A DNA stretch of 64,000 nucleotides, taken from positions 2,546,538-2,610,537 of the forward strand of contig WLWN01000001.1 of NCBI GenBank assembly GCA_012103575.1. The letters are read 5' to 3'. How positions within the stretch are numbered: the first letter of the stretch is position 1; each line of letters opens with the position of its first letter. Below are positions 40,725 to 50,427 of the stretch, one piece after another. A model generated the notes under the pieces. The model saw only the letters and a list, made by a program, of their open reading frames with translations, did no database searches and was not told where the DNA came from. The position numbers and the translations under genes were made by a program. Source of the DNA: Kiritimatiellia bacterium. GTDB taxonomy: Bacteria; Verrucomicrobiota; Kiritimatiellia; WLWN01.

Positions 40725-41156
40725 CTAATTCTCCGGGGTATCCCAATTGGCAATATCATCACCGCTGGCCGAACCATCGGGACCCAAGGATTTTAGATCA
40801 TACCCGTGGGAATTGTTTTGTCCGGGAAATTGATACACATAGCCGTTGCCCCACGGATCTTTCGGCGTTCCTTTATCAAGATAAGGCCCTTTCCAGTTTT
40901 TTGACCCTGAACTGGTAATGAGTCCTTGCAAAGAAGAGGGATACGCTCCGTTATCTAATTCATATAACCGAAGAGCCGTTCCAATACTTTCAATATCCGT
41001 TCTTGCTGCGGCCGTTCTTGCTTCTCGGACACGACCTCCCAGTCTGGGAATGGCTAAGGAAGCCAAGATGGCAATAATCACAACGACCAATAAAATTTCA
41101 ATCAATGTGAATCCTTCATGGCCACGTTGAATAACAGACTTCTTTGTTTCGTTCAT
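40725..41156 (-). CDS. gspG: Major pseudopilin GspG
   Basis: This 143-aa protein has a prepilin signal GHEG-FTLIEILLVVVIIAILASLAIPRL and the GspG-specific C-terminal half, including NGAYPSSLQGLI, DPWGNGYVYQFPG and SLGPDGSASGDDIANW, the calcium-binding loop of GspG. It has a good ribosome site (AAAGGAG) before the ATG. It is the first gene of the operon; no gspE or gspF precedes it, because an IS1380 copy lies 45 bp upstream. The ATPase and platform genes must lie elsewhere or be lost. Confidence 0.93.
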   Translation of the reverse strand: MNETKKSVIQRGHEGFTLIEILLVVVIIAILASLAIPRLGGRVREARTAAARTDIESIGTALRLYELDNGAYPSSLQGLITSSGSKNWKGPYLDKGTPKDPWGNGYVYQFPGQNNSHGYDLKSLGPDGSASGDDIANWDTPEN

Positions 41157-41201
41157 AGATATATCTCCTTTATGATGTTGGCTTCTTTAATTTGTATATT
41201 A

Positions 41202-42757
41202 CCTGAATCCGTCGGATAAAATCTGATGAATTTTTATTATCTGTTGGGCTAAAGCGGGGAGCATACCCGTATTCAAACAAACAACCCCACCCCCAACAGG
41301 TGTGTATATGAAACAATATAAAATAAAGACTGGCAAGGGCGAACTCAACAGCACAAGCGGAAATCATCTTTGCGGCCTGCTGCTTGAGGGTCATGCTCAA
41401 CGGATTCTTCCTTCCAATTTTTAACCACGCCACTCCGATGCGATCTCTGATCGGGAGATCCTCCTTACCCAGATCGGCTTACTTTGCAACGGTCGAACCG
41501 ATTTCAATGATATCGACCTGTACCGGGGTGATGAGATTTTTATGAATGCCTTTGGACTTAAAAAGGGGAGTTAAAAAGGTAGCCTCTGAGCCGGTGTTCC
41601 GACGTCGTTTCGACGACCTGCCCCCAGCCAGAACCCATGTGGGGCTACGCAAACTCAACACCGAACTTCTTTCCTCGGGCCCCTTTGGCTAGGTAGATGT
41701 CGAAGGGCTTGATCTTGTTCCCGTCGATATCGATGTGAGCCCTTTGGATCACTCAGGCTCTTCGAAAGAAGGCGTTTCCTACACCTAGAAGGGCCATGAT
41801 GGTTACGCCCCGATATTTGCCTATGTGGGCACTCAAGGCCACATGCTTGAGTGCGAACTTCGACCCGGTAAACAACATTGTCAGTCGGGAACGACCGCGT
41901 TTATTGCCCGCAGCGTTGAAACGCTCCAAACCCTGGGCCTGGGTGGAAAATGTTTGCTTCGGCTTGATAGTGGCAACGATGCGGCCGATAACTTCGACGC
42001 TTTTGGGGATCATTATCTTATCGTAAAGCGAAATCCTCACCGCGAATGTCCTGAACAAATGCTGGCCCTTGCACGCCGAATTGGAGACAAACAAGACAGT
42101 CATGAAGGCAAGAACGTTTACACAGGCTTTTTCGATCATTTCCATCCCGGTGGTGACCAAAACCGCCCTTGTGTCCCGGTGGCCTTCGAAGTGATTAAAC
42201 GCACCATCGATATCGATGGTCAGAAACTTCTGGTTCCTAAACTTGAGGTGAACACCTGGTGGACGAACCTCTCTTGTCGTGCCAAGACGGTGCTAGATCT
42301 CTATCATGGACATGACCCCAGCGAGCAGTACCACAGTGAACTCAAAAGCGATCTTGATGTTGAGCGATTGCCTTCGGGGAGACTCTGTGCCAATAAGATT
42401 ATTCTGTTATGCGCCATGGTGGCTCTTCAACCTATTGCGCGGTTCGATTGGTCCGCCACGCCGGACGAATTGAACTTCACTTTGGCAAGCGTTGTCGCTG
42501 GTTTGAAGTGATACAAGATATTGCCCATTCCTTCGCATAGCCCTCCGTGCACCTTTAACAATACTCTAAGGCGACTGCCCAAGGAGGCTTACGCCCCAAA
42601 ATGGTCAAATCAGAGTGAATCTGACCTGTACGCTCAAAAAATTCATCAGGGTGATACTTGCCGGTCCCAATCCGCCCAAAAGCGAGCATCTCAAGGAAAA
42701 AGTTTTCAACTTTTGAGCCCCAAAACGCCTTCCGAAGCGATAGCTGACGGATTCAGG
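41202..42757 (+). mobile_element. IS1380-family element, copy 4 (with 5-bp TSD, internal deletion)
   Basis: This 1556-bp copy is flanked by a clear 5-bp duplication TATTA (41197-41201 and 42758-42762), establishing 5 bp for this element. Relative to copy 1 it lacks 104 bp of the transposase between two TATTGCGCGGT direct repeats (seen in copy 1 at 9409 and 9513) and has one inserted base nearby, so the C-terminus is lost (frame 41825-42511). It also carries the shared TAA, frameshift and TAG lesions. It lies directly upstream of gspG and may affect expression of the whole secretion operon. Confidence 0.93.
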
Positions 42758-42763
42758 TATTAG

Positions 42764-42811
42764 ACCATTTTAGGCCAAATATGTTCGCACAAAAGTCCCA
42801 TTTAACCCAGA
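42764..42811 (+). mobile_element. Decayed palindromic MITE relic
   Basis: ACCATTTTAGGCC followed by CCAAATATGTTCGCACAA, then AAGTCCCATTTAACCCAG, aligns to two internal stretches of the MITE (about positions 36-52 and 110-150) with several substitutions and an internal gap. It has no proper terminal repeats. It lies just beyond the IS1380 copy and would be an older generation of the family. Confidence 0.5.
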
Positions 42812-42885
42812 TAAAGCTTATCTTGTAAGAATGGAAACAAATATAGAGAAAACTGATTGATGTAACAATAAATACAATCGGTGCA

Positions 42886-44262
42886 TTATAATGCAAGAAG
42901 AATGAAGATGATTCCATAGTAGATTCCTAAAGCGGACACATCAGTAGATGAGGTTACAAAGGGGCCTGAAGCTACAGCCGGATCAATGTTTAATCGATCT
43001 AAGAAGATGGGAACAAAGGCTCCGTATAAGGCCGCAAAGGTCATGGCGCTAAACAAGGCGATGCCAACAGTAAACGCCAAATAAATGGGAGAAAAGGAAG
43101 TGGGGCTTTGAACGGTTACAGAAAAGTAATAATGCGCGGCGCATCCTGTAACGACTCCACAAAAAAGGCCCATAATAAGACCTGTAGTGATTTCTCGTTT
43201 GAGTACTTTGAATACCCGGTTTTTTTCTATGGTCCCTAACGCTAAACCTCGGACCACTAAGGTAGAGGATTGGATCCCTGTGTTCCCTCCCATAGCCATT
43301 ACGATGGGAACAAAGTTTACTAAGAGAAGAATTTCTTTGAGGGGCATGGCGGTGAAACGGTTCATAATAAGAATGGTGATAGAACTTGTCACGAGGGTGA
43401 TGAATAACCACGGCAGTCTAATTTTGCATGCTTTTAGAGGAGAACTAGAGATGAGCTCTGCGTCATCAGAACCAGCCAGGCGCAAAATATCTTCTGAGGC
43501 TTCTTCTTCGATAACGTCCATTACGTCATCGGCTGTAATCCGGCCTACGAGCTTTTCTTGTTCATTGGTGATAGGAAGGGCGGTTAGATCATACTTCGTC
43601 ATGAGCTTTGCGACATCTTCTTGATCCATATCTGTTTTTGCAGAGATGAAATCGCGGTGAGTAATTTCATGCAGGGTGATGTTTCGATCTTTTATCTTGA
43701 GGAGTTCCCAGATACCGATAAACCCTGTTAATTTTTTTTCGGGATCAACGGTATAGGCGTAATAAAAGGGTTCGTCGTGTTCGGCTTCGGCAATATGATC
43801 AAAGCACTCTGTGACCGTCATATGTTCTGATAAAGAGACGATATCAGTGGTCATGATACCGCCGGCTGTATCTTCGTCGTATTTGAGGAGTGCACGTACG
43901 TCTTCTGATCCTTGTTCTTCCATTAAATCGAGAACTTGCTCGGATCGTTCATCGGATAGATCGGCAATGACATCTGCCGCATCGTCAGGAGACATGCCCT
44001 CAACAATTTTAGAGATTTCTGAATTGGTAAGGGCTTGTAGGACTTCTTCCTCTGCGCTGCCTTCAAGTTCCGCAAGCACATTGGGTTTTAAATTCTCTTC
44101 AATCAGAGCGAATAGATGCTCGCGGATATCGGAGTCGGCCTGACTGATCATCTCTGCAAGATCGGCAGGATGCTGCCCTATCATTACAGTAGAAACTTCA
44201 TGCCAGCTTTTTTCATGGGCTAACTTGAAAACAAGATCTTTGAGAAGATCAATCTGAGGCAT
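42886..44262 (-). CDS. mgtE: Magnesium transporter MgtE
   Basis: This 458-aa protein has the full MgtE architecture: an N-terminal acidic helical domain (about 1-130; MSPDDAADVIADL), two CBS domains (about 135-260; GGIMTTDIVSL, KLVGRITADDVMDVI) and five membrane helices with the selectivity-region signature NFVPIVMAMGGNTGIQSSTL. It imports Mg2+ through the inner membrane and is gated by cytoplasmic Mg2+ bound to the acidic N-domain. GAGGAGAAGGAAG precedes the ATG. Its start overlaps the DUF502 gene by 14 bp. Confidence 0.95.
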   Translation of the reverse strand: MPQIDLLKDLVFKLAHEKSWHEVSTVMIGQHPADLAEMISQADSDIREHLFALIEENLKPNVLAELEGSAEEEVLQALTNSEISKIVEGMSPDDAADVIADLSDERSEQVLDLMEEQGSEDVRALLKYDEDTAGGIMTTDIVSLSEHMTVTECFDHIAEAEHDEPFYYAYTVDPEKKLTGFIGIWELLKIKDRNITLHEITHRDFISAKTDMDQEDVAKLMTKYDLTALPITNEQEKLVGRITADDVMDVIEEEASEDILRLAGSDDAELISSSPLKACKIRLPWLFITLVTSSITILIMNRFTAMPLKEILLLVNFVPIVMAMGGNTGIQSSTLVVRGLALGTIEKNRVFKVLKREITTGLIMGLFCGVVTGCAAHYYFSVTVQSPTSFSPIYLAFTVGIALFSAMTFAALYGAFVPIFLDRLNIDPAVASGPFVTSSTDVSALGIYYGIIFILLAL

Positions 44263-44995
44263 CTTCCTTCTCCTCAGAATTGTTGACTAGCTCTGCTTTT
44301 GCATCCCGGCTAATGATCGTTTCAAGTTTGTCGAGTAATGTCGGACGATTGTCCAAAGGGCCACCGGGATGGACCGCGCCACCTGAAACCACAAATTTCA
44401 TGGCATCAGGGACCGTGATCGAGAGCGGTGTAATATCTGTACGAGAAGCGAGTATCATGAGTCCAGAAGTGGGGTTGGGGGTTGTAGGGATAAAGAGAGC
44501 CACCGATTCGTTTGTTCGGCCTGGTTGACTCATCTTTTCATGGAGTAATGAAGGGACTTCTGAGGTAATAAATGCAATGGAGTAAAGTCCTTTACGGGGA
44601 TATTCGACCAGTACAACTTCTTTAAACATATTGTCGCGTTTGGCAATAATCGCTTCGCTGATATGTCTAACCTGAATATAAATTTTGTTAAAGATAGGGA
44701 TACGTACGAGTATTTTTTCGCCAAAACTGTATATTTTCTTCCCGAAGAAACTTCGCACAAAAAAGCCAACCAAAAAGAGCAGCATCAGGACAACGATTAA
44801 TGCCACTACACGCAGAAGGAGTTCATTGGCTGTATTTTCTAAAACTTGTTTTGGTATAAAAAAACCGGTGATTAACTGAAAAAACCAATTGGCAGTAAAT
44901 ATAGTGATACCAATCGGTGTAACCAACACGAGGCCAACCAGGATGTTGGTTCGAAGCGCTTTGTTAATTTTTGCAAACATGAACAAGATCCTCAT
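44249..44995 (-). CDS. DUF502 family inner-membrane protein
   Basis: This 248-aa protein has two N-terminal membrane helices (about residues 18-40 and 63-85: VALIVVLMLLFLVGFFVRSF) and the DUF502 C-terminal domain (VLVEYPRKGLYSIAFIT … PTTPNPTSGLMILASRTDI … MKFVVSGG). The family's function is unknown to me. The gene overlaps mgtE and is transcribed with it, which may hint at envelope or ion homeostasis. An acidic C-terminal tail (SEEKEDASD) ends the protein. Confidence 0.9.
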   Translation of the reverse strand: MRILFMFAKINKALRTNILVGLVLVTPIGITIFTANWFFQLITGFFIPKQVLENTANELLLRVVALIVVLMLLFLVGFFVRSFFGKKIYSFGEKILVRIPIFNKIYIQVRHISEAIIAKRDNMFKEVVLVEYPRKGLYSIAFITSEVPSLLHEKMSQPGRTNESVALFIPTTPNPTSGLMILASRTDITPLSITVPDAMKFVVSGGAVHPGGPLDNRPTLLDKLETIISRDAKAELVNNSEEKEDASD

Positions 44996-45179
44996 TTATG
45001 AACGTTGATGCCAGCTTCAAGCTGTGCACACATTTGGACACTTTTTTAGCCGAGTACTAATAGCAGATAATAAAACCTAAATGCAACATGTGCGTTTGTC
45101 TAACTTTTTGCTTAAAGAACCCAAGCTGGCAGACTATTTTTTCTATAGTAAGACGCGCTAGACTTTGCCGCGTTGGGTT

Positions 45180-46196
45180 TTAAGATGATAGTCCTTTTAT
45201 ACTATCACGTATAAGCTGTGGTCCTCGATAAACCAACCCACTATATATTTGAACCAAGTGTGCGCCGACTTTTATCTTTTCTTTCGCATCTTGAGATGAC
45301 ATAATCCCCCCTACCCCAATAATAGAGATCTGCCCTTGCAAAACCTCGTATAAAGTTTGAACGATGTGTGTCGATTTTTCTTTCAAAGGCCGACCACTCA
45401 TCCCCCCTTCCTCAGAAGAAAACTTGAACCCCTGAACACCATCTCTAGCTGTCGTCGTATTCGTCGCAATCACGCCATCCGCTCCTTTCATTAAAATCAA
45501 CCTGGCGAAGTTTTCAACTTGATCTGCTGTCAAATCCGGCGCCATTTTAATAGCGATCGGCACATATTTCTGATATTGATCCGATAAAACTTTTTGTGCC
45601 TCTTTAAGTTCATCCAGTAAATGAGATAACGGCACGTCATCCTGCATATCCCGAAGTCCTGGCGTATTTGGAGAAGAGATGTTAATAGCAATATAATCCG
45701 CTACTGGATAAGCCGTTCGCATGCATATAAGATAATCCGTGACCGCTGCTGCTGCTGGTGTATCAATATTTTTCCCGATATTAACTCCAAGAACTCCTTT
45801 ATAGGTACGTTCACGCAAACGGTTCACACATGCTTCAACCCCGTCGTTATTAAACCCCATTCGATTAATAATGGCGTCGGATTCAGGAATGCGAAAAAGG
45901 CGAGGTTTATCATGTCCTCGCTGAGGCTTAGGCGTCACGGTTCCTACTTCAATAAATCCAAACCCTAAAGATCCTAAAGCATCTATGCAGCGTCCGTCCT
46001 TATCCATCCCCGCGGCCAAGCCGACAGGGTTAGGAAATGTCAACCCCATCACTTGGCGAGGTTTATTTACATCTTTTACTTTCAAAAAGCTCGTCAAGCC
46101 CACACGATGCATGCCAGACAACATATTCAGTGACAGGGTATGCGCCTTTTCTGCATCTAGCTGAAATAAGATCTTTTTTATGAGTGGATAGATCAT
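45180..46196 (-). CDS. pyrD: Dihydroorotate dehydrogenase, class 2 (quinone)
   Basis: This 338-aa membrane-associated flavoenzyme oxidises dihydroorotate to orotate in pyrimidine synthesis and passes electrons to quinone. Class 2 is shown by the amphipathic N-terminal extension (MIYPLIKKILFQLDAEKAHTLS) and the catalytic-region Ser in NISSPNTPGLRDMQ. FMN contacts are PNPVGLAAGMDKDG and IIGVGGIMS. The length is typical. It stands alone on the minus strand. A quinone pool and respiratory chain are therefore implied. Confidence 0.95.
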   Translation of the reverse strand: MIYPLIKKILFQLDAEKAHTLSLNMLSGMHRVGLTSFLKVKDVNKPRQVMGLTFPNPVGLAAGMDKDGRCIDALGSLGFGFIEVGTVTPKPQRGHDKPRLFRIPESDAIINRMGFNNDGVEACVNRLRERTYKGVLGVNIGKNIDTPAAAAVTDYLICMRTAYPVADYIAINISSPNTPGLRDMQDDVPLSHLLDELKEAQKVLSDQYQKYVPIAIKMAPDLTADQVENFARLILMKGADGVIATNTTTARDGVQGFKFSSEEGGMSGRPLKEKSTHIVQTLYEVLQGQISIIGVGGIMSSQDAKEKIKVGAHLVQIYSGLVYRGPQLIRDSIKGLSS

Positions 46197-46245
46197 GTAT
46201 TAATTCCTACTACCTCAAAGTTAACAAAGAATCGAAGAAATAATC

Positions 46246-47814
46246 CTAGTCTTTTCGACGCCATGCTTGAAGGCAACCTATATCTACTATTAACTGATAT
46301 TTCCGTGTGGTGAGCAGTATTTGCCGAAACTCTTTTATGGGTCCTGCTAATGAATAGTTGTCTCCGACTTTAAGGACATTCTGAGGTACTTCCGTTTTTT
46401 TTGGAAAGAAAGCTGGCAGATATCCCAGGAGCAAATCGTCTATACCTCCCACGATTTGATAAGAAACTGAACTTCTTTTTGGGTTTCCGTCAATAATTCA
46501 TTTCGGCGGATGCTCTTTATAATGATCGAGCGCTTTTGTACGCTCTTGTTTCGAGACCAGGCCCAAATGACAATGTAAAATGGGATAGGGCCTTGGCGCA
46601 TTTAAGTGTAATAATATTTGATAATCATTGCCTGTGGCCAATACAATTTCACCGGGTTTATAAAAAGGGGCCATTTGTTTTTCCATATACTCGTACGGCG
46701 AAGGTACATGTGAAGATATACGAGTATTCCAAACTTCTAATTGTCTATAGCAGCTCGTCGTATACACGATGAGGAACAAAAGGATCATGGGCATCAGCCA
46801 TCCAAGGAAAGGATAAAAACGCGGACGCCTAATCAGCCCCCATAAGCTGCAAGCGATGATCATGGGAGCCACTAAACCCGTTACGAGGTAGGCCCAACCC
46901 GTTTGTTCCCAGGTAATTCTTATTATTTCGCCGATTATATAAGCGAAGAGAAGAATAACAAGCCATGTATGCTTTTTAACACCAATAATCAGCCCTCCGA
47001 AAGTCCCCCCTAATAATGCGATTAGTTGCGTTCTTTGAAGGGTGTTAAAGCAAAGACGGATCGATTCGGGAAAGGATCGTGTCTGAAGAAAAAGTGTTCG
47101 GTATTCCAAAGGCCATTGAACGTTCTGTCTATACCATCCTTGAATATCATCAAAAGTGGCTATCCAACCGAGTAAACATCCTCCGATCAAACCGCCCCCG
47201 AAGCAAAGCAGCAAACTATTCCACATCAAATTCTTTATTCTTTGGGAGATGCTTTCGGATACCCATCGGCGCCCATTTAGGCGCCAACCCCCACATGTCC
47301 CCGCCAAAGCTGCTATCGACATAAAAATCGGTGCGGTTGCTAGGGATGGTTTGATAAAAAAACAGCAAGCAATCATCATACCCGCTACGATATAGCTATA
47401 CTTTTTTTCTTTGAATAGAACAAAGAAAGTTATTAAGGCAAAGACAACCTCAAAATCTTCTGGACGAGTACGTCCACCCCACATAAAGGGTGAAAAGGTC
47501 ACAATGATCTGAAGGGGTACCAGCATCAAAGCGGTAGATCTATTTATACATCGGGAAACCACGAGAAAAAGAATGCATGAACTACCGATAAGGGTCCACA
47601 TGTGAGAAAAAGCCGCTGCTTGAATTGTTGGCCCCCATACCTGCACACTGGGAACAAGCAGCCAAGTCATCAGCAACCCTTTAGAGTCGTGAGAAACGGA
47701 AAAGCGATTGCCGGTTTCCAGGAAATTTTTCGCATGAAGAAGATAGATCGAAACATCAGGGGTCAGGTGCAAGAAATAACTGTTCACCAAGGATAACAGA
47801 GCGAAGGATAACAA
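46246..47814 (-). pseudogene. Multi-pass membrane glycosyltransferase-like protein with in-frame TGA
   Basis: A hydrophobic protein with about ten membrane segments resembles the dolichyl-phosphate-mannose/GT39-like transferase superfamily (MWGGRTRPEDFEVVFALITFF). The main frame ends at a TGA (46498-46500), but the same frame continues without further stops for 83 codons to 46246 (…PPK-stop-IIDGNPKRSSVSYQIV). A Trp codon (TGG) at that place would restore a 522-residue protein. At the other end the only start is a TTG at 47814 inside the first membrane helix. The frame is open upstream to ATA-CAT-AAA-GAC at about 47880, where an ATG would give a normal cytoplasmic N-terminus. Both defects are single G-to-A changes, so the gene looks recently inactivated. 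Confidence 0.6.
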
Positions 47815-47920
47815 AAAAATAAAGGGTATGGTCCAGATTAAATGGCGCCTGACCCGTATCTCTTTTTCCTCGTCTTTATGTATATCAATTGACTATGGCT
47901 TAATTTTGTTTAAAGGTTGA

Positions 47921-48361
47921 GTGATGAGTAACGATAAAAAAGATGAAGTGGACCCTTATCATACTTGCACCCTTTTAGCCAAGGGGGAAAGAAACTATCC
48001 GTCCTCTCCGGATCAAGCAAGACTGGAGGTTTTTGAAAACAAGTATGCGAGCCGAGACTATTCGATTACTTTTGATTGTCCTGAATTCACAGCCCTTTGC
48101 CCCATTACCGGCCAACCTGATTTGGGAAAGATAAGAATTGAGTACATGCCCGATCAAACCTGCATAGAAAGTAAGTCGCTAAAATTCTATTTGTTTTCCT
48201 TTAGAGATCATGGGACATTTCATGAAGAAATTGTAAATCGGATATTAGATGATTTAATCAAAGCCTGTAGCCCTCGTTACGCAACGGTTGTAGGTACATT
48301 TAATCCTCGTGGTGGCATTTCCATTTGCGTCAGAGCAAGTCACCCTGATCAGAAATCATAA
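47921..48361 (+). CDS. queF: NADPH-dependent 7-cyano-7-deazaguanine reductase
   Basis: The 146-aa protein is the short, single-domain QueF, which reduces preQ0 to preQ1 in queuosine synthesis. It has the catalytic Cys in FTALCPITGQPDLG and the family signature CIESKSLKFYLFSFRDHGTFHE (ESKSLK). No other que genes or preQ1 riboswitch were seen next to it. The ATG at 47924 is an equally possible start. Confidence 0.95.
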   Translation: MMSNDKKDEVDPYHTCTLLAKGERNYPSSPDQARLEVFENKYASRDYSITFDCPEFTALCPITGQPDLGKIRIEYMPDQTCIESKSLKFYLFSFRDHGTFHEEIVNRILDDLIKACSPRYATVVGTFNPRGGISICVRASHPDQKS

Positions 48362-48454
48362 GGCATAAACCATAAATCATGATCTGTTCAACCATAAGCC
48401 GATACGAATGATGGGCACGGATAGACGTCCCGAAGGAAAATTTTAAAGGCTAAA

Positions 48455-49198
48455 ATGAAACTACGAGGTAAAACAGCCTTGATTACTGGAGGGGCCGTAC
48501 GGATGGGTCGTAAACTATGTGAGTCTTTAGATGCGCTAGGTGTACACATTGCTATTCACTATTATCAGTCAGAAGGATCAGCCCAATCGCTTAAAAGAGT
48601 TCTAGATGGGAAGGCCGACATTATTCAGGGCGATTTAAATTCAGAATTGAATTGTGTGAGCCTTGTGAAAAAAGCCAGTGAGCTGTTTGGAACAGTAGAT
48701 ATTTTAATCAATAACGCAGCCGTTTTTCATAAAGATAAGCTCTCAAAGGTTACAGAAAAAAATCTACTTGAAGAAATATGGCCCAATTTATTTGCCCCTA
48801 TTTTTCTCACGCGTGCGTTTGCAGAAGTTTGCGGTAGTGGAAAGATCATTAACATGCTTGATCGGCGTATTACTTCTTTGGATACTTCGTGTATTCCCTA
48901 TGTGTTAAGCAAAAAATCGTTGGCAGAATTTACCCGATTAGCTGCGCTCGAATTGGCGCCGAATATAACGGTTAATGGTATAGCGCCCGGGGCTATTCTG
49001 CCACCGCCAGGCATCGATGGAAAGTCTCTGAAAGAATTAGCGGGGGCCAATCCTCTTGAACGACAATGTACAGAACAAGAAATAGCTGATACCCTTATTT
49101 ATCTTCTGAAAAATGATGCCATAACAGGCCAAATTATCTATGTAGATGGAGGACAACGGTTTTTGGTTCAGGGTTCAGGGCTTGGGGTTCAAGGTTGA
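48455..49198 (+). CDS. SDR-family pteridine reductase-like protein
   Basis: The 247-aa short-chain dehydrogenase has TALITGGAVRMGRKL (cofactor loop), the NNAA motif and a catalytic-region Tyr in CIPYVLSKKSLAEFTR. NGIAPGAILPPPG, typical of pteridine reductase (FolM/PTR1-like) enzymes that reduce dihydrobiopterin or dihydrofolate, supports the call, as does the position before folB and folE. The natural C-terminus is probably VDGGQRFL. The last 10 residues (VQGSGLGVQG) come from a low-complexity insert that begins at 49168. Confidence 0.8.
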   Translation: MKLRGKTALITGGAVRMGRKLCESLDALGVHIAIHYYQSEGSAQSLKRVLDGKADIIQGDLNSELNCVSLVKKASELFGTVDILINNAAVFHKDKLSKVTEKNLLEEIWPNLFAPIFLTRAFAEVCGSGKIINMLDRRITSLDTSCIPYVLSKKSLAEFTRLAALELAPNITVNGIAPGAILPPPGIDGKSLKELAGANPLERQCTEQEIADTLIYLLKNDAITGQIIYVDGGQRFLVQGSGLGVQG

Positions 49199-49298
49199 AG
49201 AGATTCAGAGAACCGCTTCTCAATAACCAAAAACTGCGATCCGAAATCCAATAACTAAAAAACCGAGAACGAGGAACCAAGAACTGAGAACCGAAATC
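49168..49298. repeat. Low-complexity A/G-rich insert between the pteridine reductase and folB
   Basis: This is a word-like repetitive stretch: GTTCAGGGTTCAGGG, then GGGGTTCAAGG, and later several variations of GAGAACCGAAATCC and AACCAAGAACTGAG. It extends the upstream protein by 10 residues and takes the place where the folB start codon would be. A similar text (CAATCCGCAATCCCCAATCC) lies at about 27155-27175 in the gap before the Gly-rich gene. Confidence 0.6.
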
Positions 49299-49301
49299 CA
49301 T

Positions 49302-49634
49302 ATACGAGATTTAGCGTTGCGTTGTATTATAGGTATCAATCCTGAAGAACGATGCCATCAACAAGATGTAGTCATCAATGTTACGATGGAATGTGATGTT
49401 CCTGATGCCTGCATAACCGATCATATAGCCAACACCGTTAATTATAAGACGGTCAATAAAGAAATTATTAAAATGGTCGGAGAAAGCAATTTTAATCTCA
49501 TTGAAACCCTTGCAGAGAAGATTGCCGCTATTTGTTTGGCCCATGAGAAAGTCTTCGGCGTGCAAGTGATGGTTGATAAACCAGGCGCCCTTCGTTTTGC
49601 CGATAGTGTAGCGGTTGAAATAACACGGAGCTGA
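49302..49634 (+). CDS. folB: Dihydroneopterin aldolase, start unclear
   Basis: The family sequence begins IRDLALRCIIGINPEER (49302 on), and the protein is otherwise complete (VNYKTVNKEIIKMV, FNLIETLAEKIAAICL, VDKPGALRFADSVAVEI). FolB converts dihydroneopterin to the hydroxymethylpterin in folate synthesis. No ATG, GTG or TTG precedes the homologous start in frame; the first in-frame start is a TTG at 49317, which would lose five residues of the first strand. The low-complexity sequence immediately upstream probably replaced the original start. Translation may begin at the TTG or at a weak start (ATA, CTG). Confidence 0.85.
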   Translation: MRDLALRCIIGINPEERCHQQDVVINVTMECDVPDACITDHIANTVNYKTVNKEIIKMVGESNFNLIETLAEKIAAICLAHEKVFGVQVMVDKPGALRFADSVAVEITRS

Positions 49635-49719
49635 TTGGATGCGGGATGCTCGATTCTTTTTCCTTCACTCTTTATCTTCGATCATCTAGCATCAAGAATC
49701 CAGTTTTTCTTCAATCCTC

Positions 49720-50262
49720 CTAATGCCCAATAAGTTGAAGGAACTCGTTGCGGGTTGAAATGGAATCTCTAAAATTACCGAGCATGCTTGAGGTCAGCAT
49801 TTTGGAGTTTTGCTTTTGGACTCCACGCATCATCATACATAGATGTTGAGCTTCCATGACAATGCCCACTCCTTCAGGTTTTAACGCCTCCATAATCATA
49901 TCACCGATTTGATTGGTTAACCGTTCCTGGATTTGTAATCGTCGCGCAAAATGGTCGACGATACGTGCTAGTTTGCTGACCCCGAGCACTTTCCCATTTG
50001 GAATATAGCCAATATGGCAACGTCCAAAAAAAGGGAGCATATGATGTTCACATAAACTGTAGATTTCTACATCCTTAATGATAATCATATGGTTTGATTC
50101 TACTTCAAAAATAGCTGAGTTGATGACTGTATTGATGTCCTGCGTATAACCCTGTGTCAGGAATTTTAAGGATTCGGCTACACGTTTGGGTGTCTGATGG
50201 AGTCCTTCACGCTCGGGATTCTCCCCGAGTTGTTCTAATAATTTTTTAATTAAATTTTCCAT
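49720..50262 (-). CDS. folE: GTP cyclohydrolase I
   Basis: This enzyme converts GTP to dihydroneopterin triphosphate, the first step of folate synthesis. The zinc site ([14 protein letters not shown] and [13 protein letters not shown]) and the core helices ([27 protein letters not shown]) are complete. I chose the ATG at 50262 (MENLIKKLL) because GGAG stands 6 bases before it; the open frame continues 10 codons further to 50292. The 180-aa length is normal. It is convergent with folB. Confidence 0.95.
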   Translation of the reverse strand: MENLIKKLLEQLGENPEREGLHQTPKRVAESLKFLTQGYTQDINTVINSAIFEVESNHMIIIKDVEIYSLCEHHMLPFFGRCHIGYIPNGKVLGVSKLARIVDHFARRLQIQERLTNQIGDMIMEALKPEGVGIVMEAQHLCMMMRGVQKQNSKMLTSSMLGNFRDSISTRNEFLQLIGH

Positions 50263-50427
50263 CCAAAACTCCGCTACTCCAGCTCGCCTCATGTTACCAT
50301 CTGCTGTAGATCATAAATCTTACAAAAGAACTAAGCGCATAAGAAAGTCTAGAATTATTTAATGACTAATAAAGCCCAAAAGCTACAATGAGCCAAGTTG
50401 AAAATTTTAGTGGATTGAAACTATTAT

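Noticed and set aside
18772..46500. Alternative genetic code (TGA as Trp) or selenocysteine
   Set aside because: TGA ends several intact genes here (for example pgi and the ferredoxin reductase), the two internal TGAs lie in genes with other lesions, and no SECIS-like structure was evident.
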